Shown piece by piece: positions 52,771 to 61,834 of a DNA stretch of 64,000 nucleotides (positions are counted from its first letter, which is position 1; each line of letters opens with the position of its first letter). Made by a program: the position numbers and the translations under genes. Origin of the DNA: Serratia rhizosphaerae (GTDB lineage Bacteria > Pseudomonadota > Gammaproteobacteria > Enterobacterales > Enterobacteriaceae). Under the pieces are notes generated by a model. The model was not told the origin of the DNA. It made no database searches and saw only the letters and a program-made list of their open reading frames with translations. The DNA lies in the NCBI RefSeq assembly GCF_009817885.1, contig NZ_CP041764.1, positions 3,286,001 to 3,350,000 of the forward strand, in the 5' to 3' direction.

Positions 52771-52897
52771 TTTACCCAAAAGATTTCGAGTGGCGGCGAG
52801 GCGGCAACCGCACGAGTTCCCCGGCGCTTACGTCGGTAAGTGACTGGGGTGAGTAAGGGCAGCCAACAACGCTGCCGCTTGAAAGATGAAGGGTATA
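52771..52897. repeat. full-length ERIC element (127 bp)
   Basis: Exactly 127 bp. Begins TTTACCCAAAAGATTTCGAG, has the core GGTAAGTGACTGGGGTGAG and ends GCTTGAAAGATGAAGGGTAT, all features of the enterobacterial repetitive intergenic consensus. Its last base touches the glnD stop codon (52898-52900), so it is transcribed as the start of the glnD 3' tail. Confidence 0.93.
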
Positions 52898-55567
52898 TCA
52901 CATTTTATCGTTTGGATTGAGGGCCTCTGTCAACCGTTGTTCCAACTTTCTGCGCGTTTGGGCGTTTAAAGCGCGCCGATCGCCGTCGGCCAGAATAAAT
53001 AAATCCTCAACCCGCTCGCCGATAGTGGAAATGCGCGCGCCGTGCAGGGAAAGTCCCATATCGGCAAACACTTCACCGACGCGCGCCAGCAGGCCGGGCT
53101 GATCCAGCGCGGTCAGCTCAAGGTAACTGCGCCGGTCGGTGTGGGTCGGTAGAAAGCTGGCCTCCGTCGGCACGCTGAAGTGGCGCAGTTTGGACGATGG
53201 CCGGCGCACCCGCGGCGGCTGATAGTCGCGTTGGGTGATTGCCTGCAGCAGTGCCTGACGAATGGCGTTGTGGCGATCCTGCGCCAGCGGGCTGCCGTCC
53301 GGTTCCAGAACGATAAAGGTATCCATCGCCATTCCGTCGCGGTTGGTGAAAATTTGCGCGTCGTGTACGCTCAGGTTGCGGCGGTCCATCTCTCCGGCGA
53401 CGGCGGCGAACAGGTAGGGACGATCCGGGCTCCAGATAAAGATTTCGGTGCCGCCGCGCGTCGCCTGCCGGCTGACCAGCACCAGCGGTTTGGTGGAGTC
53501 GTGGGCCAACAGGTGGCGTGCGTGCCAGGCCAGCTGATTGGGTGAATGACGCAGGAAATAGTCGGCGCGGCAGCGGCTCCAGATGCGGTGCAGCGCCTCT
53601 TCGTCGATATTGTCCATGCGCAGCAGCGCCAGCGCCTGCAGGCGGTGGTGGCGTACGCGTTCGCGCAGGTCCGGGCTGTTTTGCATGCCGCGGCGCAGCT
53701 GCTTTTCCGTGGCGAAATAGAGTTCGCGCAACAGGCTCTGTTTCCAGCTGTTCCACAGCGTTTCGTTGGTGGCGCAGATATCCGCCACCGTCAGGCAGAC
53801 CAGGTAGCGCAGCCGTGTTTCGCTCTGAACTTCAGCGCTGAACTGCTGGATCACCGTCGGATCCTGAATGTCGCGCCGCTGGGCGGTGACCGACATCAAC
53901 AGGTGACAGCGCACCAGCCAGGCGACCAGCTGAGTTTCCCGCGAGTTGAGGCCGTGCAGCGCGGCGAACTCCACCACGTCTTCCGCCCCCAGAATAGAGT
54001 GATCGCCGCCGCGTCCTTTGGCGATATCGTGAAACAGCGCGGCGATCAGCAGCAGCTCCGGGTGGGGCAGACGCGGATACAGCTCGACGCACAGCGGGTG
54101 GCGCGGCCGGGTTTCCTCATCGGCGAAGCTTTCCAGCTTTTGCAGCACGCGAATCGTGTGTTCATCTACGGTGTAGGCGTGGAACAGGTCGAACTGCATC
54201 TGGCCGACGATTTTTCCCCACTGCGGCATATAGGCCCACAGCACGCTGTGGCGGTGCATCGGCAGCAGAGCGCGCGCCACCGCGCCCGGATGGCGCAAAA
54301 TTGCCATAAACAGCTCGCGGGCTTCGGGAATGGTGCACAGCGGCTGTTTCAGATGACGGCGCGCATGGCGCAGCTGGCGCACGGTGGTGGAGTAGATGCC
54401 GCGGATATCGCGGTTACGCACCATCAGATAGAACATGCGCATGATGGCTTCCGGCTGGCGTTCAAACAGCGTCTCGTCGCGCAGATCGATCAGATCGCCG
54501 CGCAGCTGGAAATCATCGTTCAGCGGGCGCGGTTTTTCCGTGGCGTCCAGCGCCAGAATCGCTTCATCAAACAGCTGCAGCAGCATGTTGTTCAGTTCGC
54601 TGACGCGGCGCGTCACGCGGTAGAAGTCTTTCATCATGCGCTCGACCGGCTCATTGCCTTCGCCTTGGTAGCGCAGCCGCTGCGCTACGCTGAGCTGGCG
54701 ATCGAACAGCAGCCGGTTATCATAACGCGACAGCTCCAGATGCAGCGCGAAGCGGATACGCCACAGCAGGCTCTGACATTCGTTCAGCTCGTTGCGTTCC
54801 GCCTGTGTCAGAAAGCCGAAACCGACCATTTCATCCAGCGAGGTGGCACCGAAGTGGCGCCGTGCCACCCATAACAGGGTATGGATATCGCGCAGGCCGC
54901 CGGGGCTGCTTTTGATGTCCGGCTCCAGGTTGTAGCTGGTGCCGTGGTAGCGCTGGTGGCGCTCCTGCTGCTCCTCAATCTTGGCGTGGAAAAAATCGGG
55001 GGAGGGCCAGAAGCCGTCGCTGAAAATGTGTTTTTGCATCTGCAGGAACAGCGCCACGTCGCCGCAGATCATCCGCGACTCGATCAGGTTGGTGGCTACG
55101 GTCAGATCGGCCAGCCCTTCCAGCAGGCACTCTTCCAGCGTACGCACGCTGTGGCCGACCTCCAGCTTCAGGTCCCACAGCAGCGTGATGAACTCGCCGA
55201 CGCGCGCCGCCTGCGGCTCGCTCAACCGCTGCTGGCTGAGCACCAGCACGTCGATGTCCGACAGCGGATGCAGCTCGTCGCGGCCGTAGCCGCCCACCGC
55301 GACCAGCGCGGTTTCGGCAACCTGTTCAAAGCCGTAAAAACGCCACAGACGGCGCAGCAGGCGGTCGACGAACTCACTGCGCGCCGCCACCAGGCTTTCG
55401 GCGCTGGCGCCGGCGTCAAAGGATGTCGCCAGCCAGTGCTGAAACTGTTCCAGTCGCTGTTTCAGCGTGCCGCAGTCCAGCTCATCATCGCCATAGGTAT
55501 GGGGCGAGGCGGGCGGCGTCAGTTGCGCGACGACCGGCGGTGCGGATGCACGAAAATCTTCAGACAT
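52898..55567 (-). CDS. glnD: bifunctional uridylyltransferase/uridylyl-removing enzyme
   Basis: 889 residues from ATG 55567 (E. coli 890); 11 further codons upstream are in frame but unlike the family. Nucleotidyltransferase site GGYGRDELHPLSDIDVLVL (near residue 90), an HD domain with LFHDIAKGRGGDHS for removal, and two ACT domains at the C terminus (LDQPGLLARVGEVFADMG). It adds UMP to or removes it from PII proteins according to glutamine. It is downstream of map on the same strand. Confidence 0.97.
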   Translation of the reverse strand: MSEDFRASAPPVVAQLTPPASPHTYGDDELDCGTLKQRLEQFQHWLATSFDAGASAESLVAARSEFVDRLLRRLWRFYGFEQVAETALVAVGGYGRDELHPLSDIDVLVLSQQRLSEPQAARVGEFITLLWDLKLEVGHSVRTLEECLLEGLADLTVATNLIESRMICGDVALFLQMQKHIFSDGFWPSPDFFHAKIEEQQERHQRYHGTSYNLEPDIKSSPGGLRDIHTLLWVARRHFGATSLDEMVGFGFLTQAERNELNECQSLLWRIRFALHLELSRYDNRLLFDRQLSVAQRLRYQGEGNEPVERMMKDFYRVTRRVSELNNMLLQLFDEAILALDATEKPRPLNDDFQLRGDLIDLRDETLFERQPEAIMRMFYLMVRNRDIRGIYSTTVRQLRHARRHLKQPLCTIPEARELFMAILRHPGAVARALLPMHRHSVLWAYMPQWGKIVGQMQFDLFHAYTVDEHTIRVLQKLESFADEETRPRHPLCVELYPRLPHPELLLIAALFHDIAKGRGGDHSILGAEDVVEFAALHGLNSRETQLVAWLVRCHLLMSVTAQRRDIQDPTVIQQFSAEVQSETRLRYLVCLTVADICATNETLWNSWKQSLLRELYFATEKQLRRGMQNSPDLRERVRHHRLQALALLRMDNIDEEALHRIWSRCRADYFLRHSPNQLAWHARHLLAHDSTKPLVLVSRQATRGGTEIFIWSPDRPYLFAAVAGEMDRRNLSVHDAQIFTNRDGMAMDTFIVLEPDGSPLAQDRHNAIRQALLQAITQRDYQPPRVRRPSSKLRHFSVPTEASFLPTHTDRRSYLELTALDQPGLLARVGEVFADMGLSLHGARISTIGERVEDLFILADGDRRALNAQTRRKLEQRLTEALNPNDKM

Positions 55568-55584
55568 GGGATGGCCTATAAAAA

Positions 55585-55610
55585 TAAAAAAGGCCGGCAA
55601 AAGCCGGCCT
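55585..55610 (-). terminator. map terminator
   Basis: AGGCCGGC-AAAA-GCCGGCCT stem (55591-55610) with a T-rich tail on the minus strand. It separates map from glnD. Confidence 0.88.
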
Positions 55611-55646
55611 GTGTTATGCGTTTAGCGTACGGCGTTGCCGCCGCGC

Positions 55647-56441
55647 TTACACGTCATGCGTAATGATGTTGGGGATGGTGTCATCCTTGCGCAACGTCAT
55701 TATCTCGCAGCCGTTTTCAGTCACCACAATAGTATGCTCATACTGTGCCGACAAGCTGCGATCTTTGGTTTTTACCGTCCAGCCGTCTTTCATGGTGCGG
55801 ATGCGGTAGTCGCCGGCGTTGACCATCGGCTCGATGGTGAAGGCCATGCCCGCCTGCAGCACCACGCCGCCGTCGTCGGCGTCGTAATGCAGCACCTGCG
55901 GCTCTTCGTGAAACACTTCGCCGATGCCGTGTCCGCAGTATTCACGCACCACGGAGAACTTCTCGGCCTCTACAAACTGCTGAATGGCTTTGCCCAGCGT
56001 GCGTAGGCGGATGCCCGGTTTGACCATCTTCAGAGCCAGGTACAGGCTTTCCTGAGTAATGCGGCACAGGCGCTCGCCCAGAATTGTCGGCTTGCCTACC
56101 AGGAACATCTTGGAAGTATCGCCGTGCCAGCCGTCTTTGATGACGGTGACGTCGATATTGACGATATCGCCGTCTTTCAGCACCTTGTCATCGCTCGGGA
56201 TGCCGTGGCACACCACTTCGTTCACCGAGATGCAGACGGATTTCGGGAAGCCGTGGTAGCCCAGGCAGGCGGAGATCGCCTGCTGCTTTTCCGTGATGTA
56301 TTCGTGACAGATACGGTCCAGTTCACCGGTGGTGACGCCGGGTTTGACGTAAGGCTCGATGATTTCCAGCACTTCGGCGGCCAGGCGGCCGGCTACGCGC
56401 ATTTTTTGGATGTCATCAGCGTTTTTAATTGAGATTGCCAT
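55647..56441 (-). CDS. map: methionine aminopeptidase type I
   Basis: 264 residues from ATG 56441 (MAISIKNADDIQKMR), as in E. coli; the frame runs further up without similarity. Metal ligands in DIVNIDVTVIKDGWHGDTSKMF, CGHGIG and TIEPMV are present. It removes the initiator Met from nascent proteins. Divergent from rpsB, as in E. coli. Confidence 0.97.
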   Translation of the reverse strand: MAISIKNADDIQKMRVAGRLAAEVLEIIEPYVKPGVTTGELDRICHEYITEKQQAISACLGYHGFPKSVCISVNEVVCHGIPSDDKVLKDGDIVNIDVTVIKDGWHGDTSKMFLVGKPTILGERLCRITQESLYLALKMVKPGIRLRTLGKAIQQFVEAEKFSVVREYCGHGIGEVFHEEPQVLHYDADDGGVVLQAGMAFTIEPMVNAGDYRIRTMKDGWTVKTKDRSLSAQYEHTIVVTENGCEIMTLRKDDTIPNIITHDV

Positions 56442-56562
56442 GAAATTCGTCCGAAGGTGTCGAGCTTGCCGACAATTAAGAATATAGAAGCAGTCTGCTA
56501 TGGTATCAGCCCGCCGGAGGGCTGCCAAATTTGATTTGCGCGCGCGGACGGCGTTCTGGGGT

Positions 56563-56568
56563 TATACT
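56563..56568 (+). promoter_or_regulatory. rpsB -10 element
   Basis: TATACT at 56563-56568 in GGGGTTATACTGC. No clear -35 is seen; the sequence before is very GC-rich. It would give an rpsB leader of about 230 nt. Confidence 0.45.
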
Positions 56569-56694
56569 GCAACAAAAGTTGGAGTCGGCGGCGGGTTTAT
56601 GGTATAAAGCGCGCCGGCGATCCGCGACTTCCGTCCAAAAGATGGCGGCCGGTGAGGCTGAAACTACTTAACTGCACTCAATTGTGTAAATAAC

Positions 56695-56806
56695 ACACAC
56701 GTATCGGCACATGCGCCGGGGTGCCTCAGGTGAGAATCTCGCTCTGGGGTCGGCGTTATGGGATACGTGGAGGCATAACCCCAATTTAATCTATAGAGGT
56801 TTAATC
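56695..56806 (+). promoter_or_regulatory. rpsB leader (S2-responsive element, t44/tff region)
   Basis: Conserved leader before rpsB: ACGTATC near 56699 pairs with GATACGT (56762-56768) around CGGGGTGCC and GGGGTCGG, ending with GGAGGCATAACCCCA and the ribosome site AGAGG. It matches the E. coli rpsB leader, where ribosomal protein S2 represses rpsB-tsf and from which the short RNA tff/t44 has been reported. Confidence 0.75.
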
Positions 56807-57532
56807 ATGGCAACTGTTTCCATGCGCGACATGCTCCAGGCCGGTGTACACTTCGGTCACCAGACCCGTTACTGGAACCCGAAAATGAAGCCATTCATCT
56901 TCGGCGCTCGTAACAAGGTTCACATCATCAACCTGGAAAAAACCGTACCAATGTTCAACGACGCTCTGGCTGAGCTGAGCAAGATCTCCGCCCGTAAAGG
57001 CAAGATCCTGTTTGTTGGTACCAAGCGCGCAGCAAGCGAAGCGGTAAAAGAATCTGCCAACAACTGCGACCAGTTCTTCGTGAACCATCGTTGGTTGGGC
57101 GGTATGCTGACTAACTGGAAAACCGTTCGTCAGTCCATCAAACGTTTGAAAGATCTGGAAACCCAGTCTCAAGACGGCACCTTCGACAAGCTGACCAAAA
57201 AAGAAGCGCTGATGCGTACCCGTGAACTGCAGAAGTTGGAAAACTCTCTGGGCGGTATCAAGGATATGGGCGGTCTGCCAGACGCTCTGTTCGTTATCGA
57301 TGCCGATCACGAACACATCGCGATCAAAGAAGCCAACAACCTGGGTATCCCGGTATTCTCTATCGTTGATACCAACTCCGATCCAGACGGCGTTGACTTC
57401 ATCATCCCTGGTAACGACGACGCAATCCGTGCAGTAAACCTGTACCTGACCGCCGTTGCTGCCGCAGTACGCGAAGGTCGCTCTCAAGATCTGGCCGTTC
57501 AGGCGGAAGAAGGCTTGGTAGAAGCTGAATAA
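56807..57532 (+). CDS. rpsB: 30S ribosomal protein S2
   Basis: 241 residues, MATVSMRDMLQAGVHFGHQTR being the universal S2 start; LFVIDADHEHIAIKEANNLGIPV and DPDGVDF are also typical. The upstream frame (from 56711) is the leader. Codon use is strongly biased toward favoured codons, as expected for a highly expressed gene. First gene of the rpsB-tsf operon. Confidence 0.98.
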   Translation: MATVSMRDMLQAGVHFGHQTRYWNPKMKPFIFGARNKVHIINLEKTVPMFNDALAELSKISARKGKILFVGTKRAASEAVKESANNCDQFFVNHRWLGGMLTNWKTVRQSIKRLKDLETQSQDGTFDKLTKKEALMRTRELQKLENSLGGIKDMGGLPDALFVIDADHEHIAIKEANNLGIPVFSIVDTNSDPDGVDFIIPGNDDAIRAVNLYLTAVAAAVREGRSQDLAVQAEEGLVEAE

Positions 57533-57586
57533 TAAGGCAAGCTCGAACTCGAGCCCTTATTAACCAGGTATTGACATATGTTGGTT

Positions 57587-57612
57587 AGGGGGGCCTTAAA
57601 GGCCCCCTTTGC
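57587..57612 (+). terminator. rpsB-tsf intergenic terminator/attenuator
   Basis: GGGGGCC-TTAA-GGCCCCC stem followed by TTTGCTT. In E. coli a partial terminator stands at this place and lowers tsf relative to rpsB. A smaller perfect palindrome, GCTCGAACTCGAGC, lies at 57541-57554. Confidence 0.75.
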
Positions 57613-57718
57613 TTATCTGAATGAGAACCCTGTCCGATAGGTTCCGCGTTGTTGCCCGGCGCGACGGCGCGAAAGATATCGGGTAAATCTCCGAGTGAGA
57701 TAACCGAGGAATTAAAAA

Positions 57719-58570
57719 ATGGCTGATATTACCGCTGCCCTGGTAAAAGAACTGCGCGAGCGTACTGGCGCTGGCATGATGGATTGCAAAAAGGCGCTGG
57801 TTGAATCCAACGGCGACATCGAGCTGGCAATCGAAAACATGCGTAAGTCCGGTGCGATCAAAGCGGCGAAGAAAGCAGGCAACGTAGCTGCTGACGGCGT
57901 GATCAAAACCAAAATCGAAGGCAACTACGGCGTGATTCTGGAAGTTAACTGCCAGACTGACTTCGTGGCTAAAGACGCTGGTTTCCAGGCATTCGCTGAC
58001 AAAGTGCTGGACGCGGCCGTTGCCGGTAAAGTAACTGACATCGAAGTCCTGAAAGCACAGTTCGAAGAAGAGCGCGTTGCTCTGGTGGCGAAAATTGGTG
58101 AAAACATCAATATCCGTCGCGTTGCCGTACTGGAAGGCGACGTGCTGGGCAGCTACCTGCACGGCGCACGTATCGGCGTTCTGGTTTCCGCTAAAGGTGC
58201 TGACGAAGAACTGGTTAAGCAGATCGCAATGCACGTTGCGGCCAGCAAGCCTGAGTTCGTGAAGCCTGAAGACGTTTCTGCCGAAGTGGTGGAAAAAGAG
58301 TATCAGGTTCAGCTGGACATCGCTATGCAGTCCGGCAAGCCGAAGGAAATCGCAGAGAAAATGGTTGAAGGCCGCATGAAGAAATTCACCGGCGAAGTTT
58401 CTCTGACCGGTCAGCCTTTCGTTATCGAGCCAAGCAAATCCGTTGGTCAGGTGCTGAAAGAGCACAACGCTGACGTTGTTAACTTCATCCGCTTCGAAGT
58501 GGGCGAAGGCATCGAGAAAGTTGAAGCTGACTTTGCTGCTGAAGTAGCAGCAATGAGCAAGCAGTCTTAA
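57719..58570 (+). CDS. tsf: translation elongation factor Ts
   Basis: 283 residues (E. coli 283). N-terminal UBA-like domain and the core TDFVAKD motif that pushes GDP out of EF-Tu. ADITAALVKELRERTGAGMMDCKKAL is the family start. Second gene of the rpsB operon; strong codon bias. Confidence 0.98.
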   Translation: MADITAALVKELRERTGAGMMDCKKALVESNGDIELAIENMRKSGAIKAAKKAGNVAADGVIKTKIEGNYGVILEVNCQTDFVAKDAGFQAFADKVLDAAVAGKVTDIEVLKAQFEEERVALVAKIGENINIRRVAVLEGDVLGSYLHGARIGVLVSAKGADEELVKQIAMHVAASKPEFVKPEDVSAEVVEKEYQVQLDIAMQSGKPKEIAEKMVEGRMKKFTGEVSLTGQPFVIEPSKSVGQVLKEHNADVVNFIRFEVGEGIEKVEADFAAEVAAMSKQS

Positions 58571-58580
58571 TGACTGTTAA

Positions 58581-58608
58581 TGGAGCCGCCGTCTGGCGGT
58601 TCCATTTT
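58581..58608 (+). terminator. tsf terminator
   Basis: TGGAGCCGCC-GTCT-GGCGGTTCCA stem (one mismatch) followed by TTTTAT. Confidence 0.85.
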
Positions 58609-58725
58609 ATATCCGCCGTATTTCAGGCCGCGGGTAGGGTGCCTTTTTCCTGCAACCTGAATTATTTAGGATATATCTTTATCCGGATCCAGCCAGATTT
58701 ACTCCGATGGCGGGCCCTGCCGGGT

Positions 58726-58731
58726 TATACT
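58726..58731 (+). promoter_or_regulatory. pyrH -10 element
   Basis: TATACT at 58726-58731 in GGGTTATACTCTGC, about 67 bp before pyrH. No consensus -35 is evident. Confidence 0.45.
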
Positions 58732-58797
58732 CTGCGCAGGCGCATTTCATCGGTCGAAACCCCCAATACTATTACTGCTGCTTAGGACAGAATAACC

Positions 58798-59523
58798 ATG
58801 GCAACCAATGCAAAACCCGTATATCAGCGTATCCTGCTCAAACTGAGCGGCGAAGCCCTGCAAGGCGCAGAAGGTTTTGGTATCGACGCGAGCGTTTTGG
58901 ATCGCATGGCTCAGGAAGTGAAAGAGCTGGTCGAGCTGGGCATTCAGGTCGGTGTAGTTATTGGCGGTGGCAACCTGTTCCGCGGCGCGGGCCTGGCGCA
59001 AGCCGGGATGAACCGTGTAGTGGGCGACCACATGGGAATGCTGGCTACCGTGATGAACGGCCTGGCTATGCGTGATGCACTGCACCGTGCCTATGTGAAC
59101 GCCCGCCTGATGTCGGCTATCCCGCTCAATGGCGTATGTGATAACTACAGCTGGGCAGAGGCGATCAGCCTGCTGCGCAACAACCGCGTAGTGATTTTCT
59201 CCGCCGGTACCGGCAATCCGTTCTTCACCACCGACTCCGCCGCTTGCCTGCGGGGGATAGAGATTGAAGCGGACGTGGTATTGAAAGCCACCAAAGTGGA
59301 TGGTGTATACTCCGCCGATCCGGTGAAAAACCCGGACGCTACGCTGTATGAACAGTTAACCTATCAGGACGTGCTGGAACGTGAACTGAAAGTCATGGAT
59401 CTGGCCGCGTTTACGCTGGCGCGCGACCATAGCCTGCCGATCCGCGTGTTCAATATGAACAAACCGGGCGCGCTGCGCCGCGTCGTGATGGGTGAGAACG
59501 AAGGTACATTGATCAGCAAGTAA
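58798..59523 (+). CDS. pyrH: UMP kinase
   Basis: 241 residues (E. coli 241). Amino-acid-kinase fold with ILLKLSGEALQG, GVVIGGGNLFRGAGL and FFTTDSAACLRG. It makes UDP from UMP, is activated by GTP and inhibited by UTP. Located between tsf and frr in the conserved order. Confidence 0.98.
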   Translation: MATNAKPVYQRILLKLSGEALQGAEGFGIDASVLDRMAQEVKELVELGIQVGVVIGGGNLFRGAGLAQAGMNRVVGDHMGMLATVMNGLAMRDALHRAYVNARLMSAIPLNGVCDNYSWAEAISLLRNNRVVIFSAGTGNPFFTTDSAACLRGIEIEADVVLKATKVDGVYSADPVKNPDATLYEQLTYQDVLERELKVMDLAAFTLARDHSLPIRVFNMNKPGALRRVVMGENEGTLISK

Positions 59524-59640
59524 TTGCTGCTCGATACTGATTAAGCGGGGCGGGCGGCGACGTGCGCGTCTGCCCCCGGCAAGTAAAATTCACGGGCTAT
59601 AATAAGCCTGCCAAGTAACCCGTTTCCAAAGGTTCGCAAC

Positions 59641-60198
59641 GTGATTAATGACATCAGAAAAGATGCTGACGCACGCATGGAAAAAAGCGTCGAAGCATTC
59701 AAAAACCAAATCAGCAAAATCCGCACCGGCCGCGCGTCACCAAGCATTCTTGACGGCATCATGGTGGAATATTACGGCGCTGCAACGCCGCTGCGCCAAC
59801 TGGCCAGCATCACGGTGGAGGATTCCCGCACGCTGAAAATCAACGTGTTCGATCGCTCCCTGAGCCAGGCGGTGGAAAAAGCCATCATGACGTCTGACCT
59901 GGGCCTGAACCCGTCCTCCGCCGGTTCCGACATTCGCGTGCCGCTGCCTGCGTTGACCGAAGAGCGCCGTAAAGATCTGATCAAGATCGTGCGTGGAGAC
60001 GCAGAGCAGGGCCGTGTCGCCGTGCGTAACGTGCGTCGCGATGCCAACGACAAGGTCAAGGCGCTGCTGAAAGACAAGGAAATCAGCGAAGATGAAGAAC
60101 GTCGTGCGCAAGACGACATTCAGAAAATGACCGATGGTTATATCAAGCTGGTGGACGCCGCTCTGGCGGAGAAAGAAAAAGAGCTGATGGAATTCTAA
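59641..60198 (+). CDS. frr: ribosome recycling factor
   Basis: 185 residues (E. coli 185). GTG start followed by INDIRKDADARMEKSVEAFK; the tip region KIRTGRASPSILDGIMVEYYG is typical. With EF-G it splits post-termination ribosomes. A terminator follows 18 bp after the stop. Confidence 0.98.
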   Translation: MINDIRKDADARMEKSVEAFKNQISKIRTGRASPSILDGIMVEYYGAATPLRQLASITVEDSRTLKINVFDRSLSQAVEKAIMTSDLGLNPSSAGSDIRVPLPALTEERRKDLIKIVRGDAEQGRVAVRNVRRDANDKVKALLKDKEISEDEERRAQDDIQKMTDGYIKLVDAALAEKEKELMEF

Positions 60199-60215
60199 TC
60201 GGCTTTGCGCTGAAC

Positions 60216-60246
60216 AAAGCGTCGCTTAGGCGGCGCTTTATTTTTT
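60216..60246 (+). terminator. frr terminator
   Basis: AAAGCGTCGC / GCGGCGCTTT stem (one G-T wobble) followed by ATTTTTT. Confidence 0.88.
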
Positions 60247-60354
60247 GCAGCGCAGATCTCGTTTTATCGTACTGAAAGGTCGTGGACATCCGGTGCGCAA
60301 GGTTTCACACTGGAGCACCATCGATCTTATCAGACAGTTACTCAGAGCGAACTC

Positions 60355-61551
60355 ATGAAGCAACTGACTATTCTTGGCTCCACCGGTTCCGTCGGCACCA
60401 GCACGCTGGCTGTTGTACGGGAAAATCCTGAACGTTTCGCCGTGAAGGCGCTGGTTGCCGGCCGTAATGCGACGGTGATGGCGCAGCAGTGTCTGGAATT
60501 CCGTCCGGCCTATGCGGCGATGGCGGATGAAGCCGCTGCGGCCCAACTGCGTACGCTACTGGCAGAGCAGGGCGTGGCGACTGAGGTGCTGGCGGGCGAA
60601 CAGGCCGCCTGCGAGCTGGCGGCGCTGGATGACGTCGATCAGGTGACTGCGGCCATCGTTGGCGCCGCGGGGTTGCTGCCGACGCTGGCGGCGATCCGCG
60701 CCGGCAAGCAAGTGCTGCTGGCGAACAAAGAGTCGCTGGTGACCTGCGGCCGTCTGTTTATGGACGCGGTGCGGCAGAGTCAGGCGCAGCTTTTACCGCT
60801 CGATAGTGAGCATAACGCGATTTTTCAGAGTTTACCTGAGAGTATTCAGCGCCAGTTGGGATACTCTTCACTGGAAGACCATGGTGTTTCACGCATTGTG
60901 TTGACCGGTTCCGGCGGCCCGTTCCGTACCACGCCGCTGGAGCAGTTCGCCGCGATGACGCCGGATCAGGCGTGTGCCCATCCCAACTGGTCGATGGGGC
61001 GCAAGATTTCGGTGGACTCCGCCACCATGATGAATAAAGGTCTGGAATATATTGAGGCCCGCTGGCTGTTTAACGCCTCGGCCGAACAAATGGAAGTGAT
61101 TCTGCACCCGCAGTCGGTCATCCACTCGATGGTGCGCTACGCCGATGGCAGCGTACTGGCGCAGCTGGGCACGCCGGATATGCGTACGCCAATCGCTCAT
61201 GCGATGGCTTATCCGCAGCGCGTGAATTCCGGCGTTGCCGCGCTGGACTTCTGCCGTATTGGCGCGTTGACCTTCTCCGAGCCTGAGCGTGAGCGTTATC
61301 CCTGCCTGCACCTGGCCATTGCGGCCTTTGATGCGGGGCAGGCGGCGACTACCGCGCTCAATGCCGCCAATGAAGTGGCGGTGGCCGCCTTCTTGCAGGG
61401 GCAGATTCGCTTTACCGATATCGCGGCGGTGAACCAAAAAGTTGTCGAACGGCTGTCGTTGCAGGAACCGACCTGCGTTGACGCGGTCTTAGATATCGAT
61501 CGCCAGGCGCGAGTGCTTGCAGCTGAGGTGGTGAAGGCGCAGTGCGCCTGA
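60355..61551 (+). CDS. dxr: 1-deoxy-D-xylulose 5-phosphate reductoisomerase
   Basis: 398 residues (E. coli 398). NADPH motif ILGSTGSVGTSTLAVV near the N terminus and metal/substrate motifs LPLDSEHNAIFQ, GSGGPF and SVDSATMMNKGLEYIEA. Second enzyme of the MEP route to isoprenoids, which feeds IspU just downstream. Confidence 0.97.
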   Translation: MKQLTILGSTGSVGTSTLAVVRENPERFAVKALVAGRNATVMAQQCLEFRPAYAAMADEAAAAQLRTLLAEQGVATEVLAGEQAACELAALDDVDQVTAAIVGAAGLLPTLAAIRAGKQVLLANKESLVTCGRLFMDAVRQSQAQLLPLDSEHNAIFQSLPESIQRQLGYSSLEDHGVSRIVLTGSGGPFRTTPLEQFAAMTPDQACAHPNWSMGRKISVDSATMMNKGLEYIEARWLFNASAEQMEVILHPQSVIHSMVRYADGSVLAQLGTPDMRTPIAHAMAYPQRVNSGVAALDFCRIGALTFSEPERERYPCLHLAIAAFDAGQAATTALNAANEVAVAAFLQGQIRFTDIAAVNQKVVERLSLQEPTCVDAVLDIDRQARVLAAEVVKAQCA

Positions 61552-61606
61552 GTCCGCGATATTGTCTGATTTTGTTCGTAAATTGTGCGCGCCGCTCTGG
61601 GCCTGT

Positions 61607-61635
61607 TTGTTCAGGCTTCGCTGAGGTGATATAGT
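61607..61635 (+). promoter_or_regulatory. promoter in the dxr-ispU gap
   Basis: -35 TTGTTC (61607-61612), 17 bp, -10 TATAGT (61630-61635). It precedes the structured RNA candidate that ends at the terminator at 61771. Confidence 0.5.
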
Positions 61636-61641
61636 CTGCGC

Positions 61642-61771
61642 CACCTGTCAGCGGTTATACCGTTGAATAATGGCCTGATTGGTATCTCGAATACCTATTT
61701 CGTCCCAGACGATGTCTGGGCTATCAGGACGTGCAGACGAAAAAGCCGTGTCGGGCACACGGCTTTTTTTG
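61642..61771 (+). ncRNA. candidate structured RNA upstream of ispU
   Basis: The 283-bp dxr-ispU gap contains, after a promoter, four ordered elements: hairpin CAGCGGT/ACCGTTG (61649-61665); a closing stem CCTGAT (61674-61679) with ATCAGG (61723-61728) that encloses two hairpins, GGTAT/ATACC (61681-61695) and CCCAGAC/GTCTGGG (61704-61720); and a terminator with seven T. This gives a three-way junction and an intrinsic end, about 130 nt in all. It could be an independent sRNA or a leader that attenuates ispU. I recognise no known family. Confidence 0.4.
61740..61771. terminator. bidirectional terminator before ispU
   Basis: AAAAGCCGTG-TCGGG-CACACGGCTTTTTTT: strong stem with seven T on the plus strand and A-rich sequence before it that serves as T run on the minus strand. 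Confidence 0.88.
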
Positions 61772-61834
61772 CGCGCAAGGGCCTGAAGTTCCGGAAAGGC
61801 TGTTGTGTTTCTATCGAGGAAATAAGTACGAGTT

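Noticed and set aside
53546..54874. 442-codon plus-strand frame over glnD
   Set aside because: Antisense shadow; glnD has complete domains on the other strand.
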